Shown here one piece after another: positions 1 to 4,820 of a DNA stretch of 8,365 nucleotides. The stretch covers positions 877-9,241 of the forward strand of contig MGOD01000139.1 in the NCBI GenBank assembly GCA_001795245.1, in the 5' to 3' direction. Each line of letters starts with the position of its first letter. The stretch's first letter is position 1. The DNA comes from Chloroflexi bacterium RBG_16_70_13 (GTDB lineage: Bacteria > Chloroflexota > Limnocylindria > Limnocylindrales > CSP1-4). The notes below the pieces were generated by a model that was given only the letters and a program-made list of their open reading frames with translations, had not been told where the DNA came from and ran no database searches. A program made the translations under genes and the position numbers.

Positions 1-1346
1 TCCGCCTCCTTGCGGAAGCGGATCTCGACCGCCTGGGCGTGGGCGTGGAGGCCCTCGGCCCCGGCGAGGGTCGTGATGGTCGTGCGCAGGCTCGCCAGCC
101 CTTCGCGCGTGATCCGCTGGACCTGGATGAACTTGCCGAAGGTCTCGACCGCGAGCGCCCCGCAGCCGCGAGCGAGTCCGCCGGTCGGCAGGACGTGGTT
201 CGCCCCGGTCGCGTAGTCGCCGGCCGATTCGGGGGCCCACGGGCCGACGAAGACCGATCCGGCGTTGCGGATCCCGGCGACGACGCGCTCCGGGTCCTCG
301 ACATCGATCGAGAGGTGCTCGGGCGCGTAGGCGTTGACGACGGCGATCGCGGCCTCGAGATCGGCGACGAGGACGATCCGGCCGTGCTCCCCGAGGGAGT
401 GGGCAAGGATCTCGCGCCGCGGCGCCGCCTCGAGCAGGGTCTCGACGGCGTGGCCGACCTCGTCGGCGAAGTCGGTCGAGGTCGTGACCAGGATGGCCGG
501 CGAATCGGCGCCGTGCTCGGCCTGGGTGATGAGGTCCGCGCCGACACGCAGCGGGTCGGCCGGGGGCTCGGCGAGGACCATCCCCTCGGACGGACCCGCC
601 GGGAGATCGATCGCCGTCCGTCCCGCGAGCTCGAGCTTGGCCGCGGTGACCCAGGCATTGCCGGGCCCGACGACGAGGTCGGCCGGCTCGATGCCCTCGT
701 CCGGTAGACCGAAGGCGAGCGCGCCGATCGCCTGGGCGCCGCCGGCGACGATGAGAGCGTCGACCTCGAGGAGCCCCGCGGCACCCAGGAGGACCGGGTT
801 CAACGATCCGTCCGGCCCGGCCGGCGAGGCGACGACGATCGATTCCGCCCCGGCGACGCGGGCCGGGACGACGGTCATGACCAGCGACGAGGGGTACGCT
901 GCGGCGCCACCCGGAACGTAGGCGCCGACCCTCGTGACGGGGACCCAGCGCCGCTGGATCTCGACGCCGCGTACGATCTGGGTGACGGTCGAGGCCGGCC
1001 GCTGGCGCCTGGCGAAGCGTCGGACGTTGGCGATGGCGCCGAGGAGCGCGGTCCGGACCGGCGGGTCGAGGGCGACGGCGGCCGCCGCCAGCTCGTCGCG
1101 CCGGATGACCAGCCGGCCGTCGGCGAGACCACCCCCGAAGCGGCGCGAGGCGTCGGCCACTGCCGGACCTCCGCCTCGCTCGATCTCGGCCAGGATCTCG
1201 CGGGCGGCCTGCCGGATCGCCGGGTCGGGGACCGCGCCGCGGCGAGCGAGGGCCACGAGGCGCTCGTCGCCCGTCGGGTCCGTGCCCGCGGCCCTGAGGT
1301 CGAGGCGAGCCAGGAGCTCCGCCGTTACGGCCCGTCGCCCTGTCAC
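1..1346 (-). CDS. hisD: Histidinol dehydrogenase, HisD (3' end outside the window)
   Basis: Zinc-dependent, NAD-linked cytosolic enzyme that oxidises L-histidinol through histidinal to L-histidine, the last two steps of histidine synthesis. The gene starts at GTG (1344-1346) within the GTGA that also holds the hisG stop, a 4-base overlap typical of coupled translation. 448 codons are visible without a stop; E. coli HisD has about 434, so almost the whole protein is present. Family motifs appear in order: VGAYVPGG, SLVMTVVPARVAG, GGAQAIGALAFG, VVGPGN, GPSEG, ITQAEH, NAYAPEHL, PESAGDY, NHVLPTGG. The catalytic pair aligns with Glu343-His344 in NAYAPEHL. The zinc ligands align with Gln275, His278, Asp377 and His436, at constant offsets of 16-17 from the E. 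coli numbering. All key residues are intact, so the enzyme should be active. Identification is secure; only the C-terminus is unseen. Confidence 0.97.
   Translation of the reverse strand, partial: MTGRRAVTAELLARLDLRAAGTDPTGDERLVALARRGAVPDPAIRQAAREILAEIERGGGPAVADASRRFGGGLADGRLVIRRDELAAAAVALDPPVRTALLGAIANVRRFARRQRPASTVTQIVRGVEIQRRWVPVTRVGAYVPGGAAAYPSSLVMTVVPARVAGAESIVVASPAGPDGSLNPVLLGAAGLLEVDALIVAGGAQAIGALAFGLPDEGIEPADLVVGPGNAWVTAAKLELAGRTAIDLPAGPSEGMVLAEPPADPLRVGADLITQAEHGADSPAILVTTSTDFADEVGHAVETLLEAAPRREILAHSLGEHGRIVLVADLEAAIAVVNAYAPEHLSIDVEDPERVVAGIRNAGSVFVGPWAPESAGDYATGANHVLPTGGLARGCGALAVETFGKFIQVQRITREGLASLRTTITTLAGAEGLHAHAQAVEIRFRKEA
5..11 (-). promoter_or_regulatory. Strong Shine-Dalgarno sequence for a gene beyond the left edge
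   Basis: Read on the minus strand these bases are AAGGAGG, a near-perfect anti-16S match lying inside the last visible codons of hisD. No start codon follows inside the window. A start 5-9 bases further on would fall just outside it, close to where hisD should stop. I infer that the next gene of the leftward operon begins there, overlapping or abutting hisD; hisC or hisB would be usual neighbours, but this cannot be seen. Other genes in the window lack so good a site. Confidence 0.5.
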
Positions 1347-2206
1347 GGGACAATCTTCTCGATCGGGAGGACGAGGATCCCCGACGCGCCGGCGGCCTTG
1401 AGGCGCGGCAGCAGCCGCCAGACGTCGTCCGCGCCGACGACCGAGTGGATGGCGATCATGCCCTCGTGGGCGAGCGGGATCACCGATGGTGATTCGAGGC
1501 CGGGCAGGAGCGCCTCGAGCTCGGGCAGGTGGGTCGCCGGGGCGTTCATCATCACGTACTTCCGGTCACGGGCCGCGATGACGGCACCGATCATCGTGTC
1601 GAGGGCCTCGACGTCGCCGACCCGCCCGTTCGTCGTGTCCGCGTTCGCGACGAGAACGGCCTCCGAGGACAGGACGTCCTCGATCGCCCGGAGGCCGTTC
1701 ATCTGGAGCGTGGACCCGGTCGAGACGAGGTCGACGATGGCCTCGGCAAGACCGAGGCGTGGCGCGACCTCGACCGCGCCGGACAGGGCAATGACCTCGA
1801 CCGGGATAGCGCGGTCGCGGAAGAAGGCCCGGGTCACGTTGGGATGGGCGGTCGCAACCCGAAGTCCCGCGAGATCGTCCACGGCCTGGATCGGGGTGTC
1901 GCCGGGCACCGCCACCGCGAGCCGGCAGCGGCCGTAGCCGAGGGCGCGGGTGACCGGCAGGGCACGGCCGGCCTCGGCAAGGAGGTCCCGGCCGGTGATC
2001 CCGATGTCGGCGACGCCGTCACCGACGAACTCGATGACGTCGGACGTCCGAACGAAGAGGATGTCCAGGTCGAAGTTCTGGACGCGCGCGACGAGGCTTC
2101 GGTCGTGCTCCTCGAAGACCAGGCCGGTGTCGTGGAGCAGGGCGAGTGTCGGCTCGACGAGGCGACCCTTGTTCGGGATGGCCAGCCGGAGGCGGTCGCG
2201 CGTCAC
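1343..2206 (-). CDS. hisG: ATP phosphoribosyltransferase, long form, HisG
   Basis: Catalyses the first committed step of histidine synthesis, joining ATP and PRPP to give phosphoribosyl-ATP. It is the usual point of feedback inhibition by histidine. The 287-residue protein opens with LAIPNKGRL (about residues 8-16) and carries HPNVTRAFF (121-129) and the PRPP-binding loop DLVSTGSTLQMNGL (about 159-172). Residues from about 213 to the end match the C-terminal ACT-like regulatory domain of the long form, so no HisZ partner should be needed. I chose GTG at 2204-2206 because it gives the standard short N-terminus before LAIPNKG and overlaps the stop of the upstream regulator gene by four bases (GTGA). 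Its own stop overlaps the hisD start the same way. A GGAG lies only two bases before the start, so coupling to the upstream gene probably matters more than an independent ribosome site. Confidence 0.97.
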   Translation of the reverse strand: MTRDRLRLAIPNKGRLVEPTLALLHDTGLVFEEHDRSLVARVQNFDLDILFVRTSDVIEFVGDGVADIGITGRDLLAEAGRALPVTRALGYGRCRLAVAVPGDTPIQAVDDLAGLRVATAHPNVTRAFFRDRAIPVEVIALSGAVEVAPRLGLAEAIVDLVSTGSTLQMNGLRAIEDVLSSEAVLVANADTTNGRVGDVEALDTMIGAVIAARDRKYVMMNAPATHLPELEALLPGLESPSVIPLAHEGMIAIHSVVGADDVWRLLPRLKAAGASGILVLPIEKIVP

Positions 2207-2535
2207 CGCTCCACGCCCCCGGTCGGGTAGGGGAGGGTGCCCCGCTCGTGCAGTCGTTCGAGCATCAGGCGATAGCCGCCTTCGCCGTGGTGCAGCCACG
2301 AGGCGATACGGGTGATCGTGGCCGTGCTGGCGCCCGTGCGATGGCTGATCTCGGCGTAGTGCATGCCGGCATCGAGCAGCCGGGCGACCGACCAGCGGAG
2401 GGCGAGGTCGCGAAGCTCGCCGAGGGTCAGGAGGTCGCGGAAGAACCGCTCGGCCTCGGCGCGGTCCTCGAGGGCCAGGATCGCGTCGAAGAGCGCCAGG
2501 GCGTCGTCGGTTCGCCAGGAGTCGTCGGCCACCAT
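2203..2535 (-). CDS. TrpR/YerC-family DNA-binding regulator, probably of the histidine genes
   Basis: A 110-residue protein resembling Bacillus YerC (the TrpR-homologue YerC/YecD family). It is almost entirely helical, with ALFDAILALED, ERFFRDLLTLGELRDLALRWSVARLL, and a helix-turn-helix at about residues 59-81 centred on EISHRTGASTATITRI. This last stretch is the family signature. There is no enzyme domain or membrane segment. As first gene of the leftward operon it overlaps hisG by four bases. A 34-bp dyad lies upstream, between it and divergent hisA. From this I infer that it senses histidine (or a precursor) and represses or attenuates both transcripts, including its own. I recall, without being able to check, comparative-genomic proposals naming such proteins HisR. 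I preferred the ATG at 2533-2535 because the family begins shortly before the first helix. An in-frame GTG at 2575-2577 would add 14 residues that look unlike the family. Confidence 0.85.
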   Translation of the reverse strand: MVADDSWRTDDALALFDAILALEDRAEAERFFRDLLTLGELRDLALRWSVARLLDAGMHYAEISHRTGASTATITRIASWLHHGEGGYRLMLERLHERGTLPYPTGGVER

Positions 2536-2641
2536 CGCTTCTCGCCCTCGCCCTCGCGTGATGCAGCCCGGCGTCACTCCGGCGCGCGTACTGCTGTGCT
2601 AACGTAGTAACGTAGTAAAACGTTAGCACGACGTGGAGCGG
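2536..2641. promoter_or_regulatory. Divergent promoter region between the regulator-hisG-hisD operon and hisA
   Basis: This 106-base gap must hold the promoters for both directions, because the genes on each side are read away from it. No good TTGACA-like box stands out. AT-rich candidates for -10 elements lie inside the dyad, for example TAGTAA at 2605-2610 and 2613-2618 for hisA, and TTTACT or TACTAC on the other strand. A regulator bound to the dyad would therefore block polymerase in both directions. GGAG at 2635-2638 is a weak, closely spaced ribosome site for hisA. The part next to the regulator gene (2536-2595) is GC-rich without visible structure. Confidence 0.55.
2596..2629. promoter_or_regulatory. 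34-bp perfect dyad: likely operator of the TrpR-like regulator, shared by both divergent units
   Basis: The left arm GTGCTAACGT (2596-2605) and right arm ACGTTAGCAC (2620-2629) are exact reverse complements around a 14-base spacer, AGTAACGTAGTAAA. A heptamer (C/G)TAACGT occurs three times: CTAACGT at 2599-2605, GTAACGT at 2607-2613, and CTAACGT on the minus strand at 2626-2620. The first two lie within a tandem 8-mer, TAACGTAG (2600-2607 and 2608-2615). The element is a conspicuous AT-rich island in about 70% GC DNA. It ends 12 bases before the hisA ATG and lies 60 bases before the regulator ATG. A repeating binding half-site next to a helix-turn-helix gene suggests an operator overlapping the promoters. 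No T-tract follows, so it is not a standard terminator. An RNA hairpin role in the hisA leader is possible but less likely. Confidence 0.75.
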
Positions 2642-3409
2642 ATGGCAACCTTCGATCTTCTGCCCGCGATCGACCTCCGCGGCGGCCGCGTGGTTCGGCT
2701 CCGCCAGGGCGACTTCGACCGGGAGACGACGTTCGGCGACGATCCGGTCGCGGTGGCCCGGGATCTGGCCGATCGGGGAGTCCGGTGGCTGCACGTGGTG
2801 GACCTCGACGGCGCGAGAACAGGGACGCCGCAACAAGCCAGCGTGATCGCGGCGATCGTCGAGGCCGTCGGCGGTCGTGTCGCGGTTGAGGTCGCGGGCG
2901 GGCTTCGGAGCGACGAAGCCGTCGACGCAGCCCTGGACGCGGGAGCCAGCCGCGCGATCGTCGGGACCGCTGCGATCGCCGATCCGGCGTTCGCCGCCCG
3001 GCTCGTGGCCAGGCACGGGCCCGGGCGGATCGGCGTGGCCCTCGACGTCCGCGGCGAGGAGGCGGTCGGCCATGGCTGGACGCTCGGCCGGGGCGGGCTG
3101 CCGATCGCTGCCGCGATCGCGACGCTGCTCGCCGCCGGCATCCGCTGGTTCGAGGCGACGGCAATCGACCGAGATGGCATGCTGACGGGCCCGGACATCG
3201 AGCTGCTCCAGCGGTGCGTCGCCGGCGCGGGAGCCTCCGCCCGGGTCATCGCGTCGGGCGGGATCCGCTCCGTCGAGGACATGCTTGCGACGTGGACGAT
3301 CGGCTGCACCGGCGCGATCGTGGGTCGGGCCCTGTACGAGGGCCGGTTCGAGCTGGACCGCGCCCTCGGGGCAACGTCGGCGCAGGGCGACGCGCGACAG
3401 ACGGAGTAA
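2642..3409 (+). CDS. hisA: ProFAR (phosphoribosylformimino-AICAR-P) isomerase, HisA
   Basis: Cytosolic (beta/alpha)8-barrel enzyme that opens the ribose of ProFAR to give PRFAR, the substrate of HisH-HisF, by an Amadori rearrangement. The 255 residues match the usual 240-260. Visible motifs are LLPAIDLRGGRVVRL at the N-terminus with the general-base Asp11, HVVDLDGART (51-60), VAGGLRS (84-90), ALDVR with Asp135, TAIDRDGMLTGP with Asp178 (about 173-184), and the phosphate-binding ASGGIRS (204-210) and GAIVGRALYEGRF (224-236). Two small departures are VEVAGGLRS where V-Q-V-G-G-G-I-R is common, and TAIDRDG where TD(I/V)xRDG is common. The ATG at 2642 is preferred to an in-frame GTG at 2633, because GTGGAG there looks like the ribosome site. 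I cannot tell whether it also serves as TrpF, as the actinobacterial PriA does. It stands alone from hisF/hisH here, facing the hisG-hisD operon. Confidence 0.95.
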   Translation: MATFDLLPAIDLRGGRVVRLRQGDFDRETTFGDDPVAVARDLADRGVRWLHVVDLDGARTGTPQQASVIAAIVEAVGGRVAVEVAGGLRSDEAVDAALDAGASRAIVGTAAIADPAFAARLVARHGPGRIGVALDVRGEEAVGHGWTLGRGGLPIAAAIATLLAAGIRWFEATAIDRDGMLTGPDIELLQRCVAGAGASARVIASGGIRSVEDMLATWTIGCTGAIVGRALYEGRFELDRALGATSAQGDARQTE

Positions 3410-3434
3410 CTGACCGGATGCGACGGCGGATACG

Positions 3435-4454
3435 ATGACGGCCCGGCTCGAGCTCACGCGGACGGACGTCCTCGCCCACCGGCGGCGAGTCCAGGCGCTC
3501 GACGAGCGGCTGCCACCCGGCCCGTCGTCCCTTCGCCGGGCCGCCTGGGCGGGCCTCCAGGACAGCATGCCGAGGGCGGCGGTGCTGTCCATCCATGCCC
3601 GCGTCGAGGGCACGGAGCCGGCCACGTGGGAGGATCCGTCCCTCGTCCAGCTCTGGGGACCGCGGTTCAGCGCCTACGTCGTCGCCCGAGCGGACCGCGC
3701 CATCTTCAGCCTGGGGCGGCTCCCGGACGACGCCGCGGGCCTCCGGCGCGCGGAGGGGACCGCCGCCCGCCTTAAGGACTTCCTCGATGGCCGCACGATG
3801 ACCTACGGCGAGGCCGGCCACGCGATCGGCGTCAACCCGAACGCGCTGCGCTACGCGGCCCCGACCGGGACGGTCCTGATCCGCTGGGAGGGTGCCCGCC
3901 AACCGACGATCTGGATGGTGCCGGCTCCGGCGGTCGACCCGGCCGAGGCTCGTCTCGAGCTCGCGCGCCGACACCTCCATGTGTTCGGTCCGACAACGCC
4001 TACCGCGTTCGCTGAGTGGGCCGGGATCGCGCCGGCGCGATCCCGGGTGGTCTACGACGGGTTGAGGGCGTCGCTGGCGCCGGTTCGAACGCCGGTCGGC
4101 GACGCCTGGATCCTCTCGCGCGACGAGCCCGCATTCCGGGCGCCGGCAGGCCCCGCCGCAACGGCGCGTCTCCTGCCGAGCGGCGACACGTTCTATCTCC
4201 TCCAGGGTGCCGATCGTGAGCTGCTCGTCCCCGATCCCGATTGTCGCCGCGTGCTCTGGACGCCGCGGGTCTGGCCCGGCGCCGTCCTCGTGCGAGGCGA
4301 GGTCGCCGGGACGTGGCGCCGGGCCGGCGCCGATGTGACCATTCAGCCGTGGCGCCGCCTCGGCGCCTCGGATCGGGCGGCGATCGACGTGGAGGCGGCC
4401 TCAATGCCGCTGCCCGACGCCGGCCCGGGCGTCCGCGTCCGCATCGATGACTGA
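3435..4454 (+). CDS. Winged-helix protein of the HTH_42 / AlkZ-YcaQ DNA-glycosylase-like superfamily
   Basis: A 339-residue soluble protein whose closest pattern is the HTH_42 family: tandem winged-helix domains related to the glycosylases AlkZ and YcaQ/AlkX, which excise bulky alkylated bases or unhook interstrand crosslinks. Family features are RRxRVQAL near the N-terminus, WAGLQDSMPRAAVLSIHARV (about 38-57), SLVQLWGPRFSAYVV (69-83), a winged helix around TPTAFAEWAGI (188-198), LLPSGDTFYLL (246-256), and VLVRGEVAGTWRR (284-296). The catalytic QxQ or QxD motif of characterised members falls at LQDS, which gives Gln42-Asp43-Ser44, so the third position is Ser. Activity as a glycosylase is therefore unproven. 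The start ATG is preceded by GGCGGA with four bases between. It follows hisA by 25 bases and is probably cotranscribed, though no metabolic link to histidine is evident. Family placement is fairly sure, function is not. Confidence 0.8.
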   Translation: MTARLELTRTDVLAHRRRVQALDERLPPGPSSLRRAAWAGLQDSMPRAAVLSIHARVEGTEPATWEDPSLVQLWGPRFSAYVVARADRAIFSLGRLPDDAAGLRRAEGTAARLKDFLDGRTMTYGEAGHAIGVNPNALRYAAPTGTVLIRWEGARQPTIWMVPAPAVDPAEARLELARRHLHVFGPTTPTAFAEWAGIAPARSRVVYDGLRASLAPVRTPVGDAWILSRDEPAFRAPAGPAATARLLPSGDTFYLLQGADRELLVPDPDCRRVLWTPRVWPGAVLVRGEVAGTWRRAGADVTIQPWRRLGASDRAAIDVEAASMPLPDAGPGVRVRIDD

Positions 4455-4507
4455 GCCCTCGACGTCCCGGTAGCCGACCGCGATCTCAGACGATCGCCGC
4501 GGGAACG

Positions 4508-4678
4508 TTGGAGCGGCTCGCGGGCCGGTCGTGGCCCGGCGAGTGGCGGACCGTCCTCCGCTCGTCGCCGGGGGAGGTCGATGTGCGCGGGAAGGGGCAC
4601 GCGGTAACCCGGACCGGCGACTGGCCGTACCGGCGATGGGTCCGTGCCAGATCCAACGTGCCCGGGATGACCGTCTGA
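4508..4678 (+). CDS. Possible small ORF or gene remnant (56 codons), unknown
   Basis: From TTG (4508-4510) to TGA this frame encodes 56 residues, beginning LERLAGRSWPGEWRTV and ending WVRARSNVPGMTV. I recognise no family. Hand counting gives GC of about 68%, 64% and 91% at codon positions one, two and three, which is the pattern of the real genes here and unusual for spacer DNA. The start is doubtful: TTG has only a weak CGGGA upstream, and the frame stays open further upstream into the preceding gene. It could be a small real protein, the decayed tail of a lost gene, or chance in GC-rich DNA. No membrane segment or signal peptide is apparent. It is tryptophan- and arginine-rich. Confidence 0.25.
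   Translation: MERLAGRSWPGEWRTVLRSSPGEVDVRGKGHAVTRTGDWPYRRWVRARSNVPGMTV
4517..4543 (+). terminator. GC-rich hairpin, possible factor-dependent or U-less terminator
   Basis: CTCGC (4517-4521) and GGGCC (4522-4526) pair with GGCCC (4533-4537) and GCGAG (4539-4543), giving ten base pairs with one bulged G at 4538 and the six-base loop GGTCGT. It starts 63 bases after the stop of the HTH_42-like gene. No T-run follows, so if it ends transcription it does so weakly or with help. It also lies inside the doubtful 56-codon frame, so it may simply be coding sequence. Confidence 0.35.
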
Positions 4679-4772
4679 GAACGTGCGGACCGTGGCGTCG
4701 CCCGCGGCACGCCGGCGGTGCGGCGATGTCATCCCACGCTCGGTCCCGGCACGCCCCCACGGCCAGGGCGCC

Positions 4773-4820
4773 GCCGAGCCGGCGGCTCAGTGCCCCGCCG
4801 AGCCAGCGGCTCAGTGCCCC
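4773..4820 (-). repeat. 24-bp tandem duplication spanning the EF-G-like stop codon, each copy with a hairpin
   Basis: Two adjacent 24-bp copies, 4773-4796 and 4797-4820, differ at one base (G4781 against A4805). On the minus strand each contains GGGGCACTGA followed by a short stem: GAGCC, three bases, GGCTC. In the gene-proximal copy the CAC-TGA is the terminal His codon and stop codon of the EF-G-like gene, and the GA of the stop is part of the stem. The other copy repeats the same His-stop sequence beyond the gene end. The hairpins could slow polymerase or protect the 3' end of the transcript, but no T-tract follows. The array looks like a recent slippage duplication. Confidence 0.7.

Larger units (their letters stand above)
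4455..4810. other. Convergent intergenic region between the HTH_42-like gene and the EF-G-like gene
   Basis: About 356 bases without an assured gene, lying between two genes that run towards each other. It holds a strong GC-rich hairpin (4517-4543), a 56-codon frame with coding-like base composition (4508-4678), and most of a 24-bp tandem repeat at its right end. I see no T-tract, so no canonical intrinsic terminator for either gene, and no tRNA-like cloverleaf or promoter. Bases 4679-4770 show only GC-rich DNA without recognisable structure. Confidence 0.6.

Noticed and set aside
39..707. Rightward 222-codon frame, and another at 334-921, across hisD
   Set aside because: They are antisense shadows of hisD, which shows all family motifs and metal ligands. 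Their residues are R/G/D-rich without any domain.
2596..2629. The dyad as an intrinsic terminator
   Set aside because: It lies between divergent starts, has a long loop and no T-run, so there is no transcript for it to end.
1343..3625. A 760-codon leftward open frame covering hisG, the regulator gene and hisA
   Set aside because: Only its last 287 codons are HisG. The remainder is out of frame with the regulator and antisense to hisA, and is open because stops are rare at this GC content.
4580..4606. Eight-codon ORF (MCAGRGTR) behind a strong GGGGGAGG ribosome-site-like sequence, read as a leader peptide
   Set aside because: No gene follows on the plus strand that it could control, and no codon run or attenuator structure is present. 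Chance is likely.
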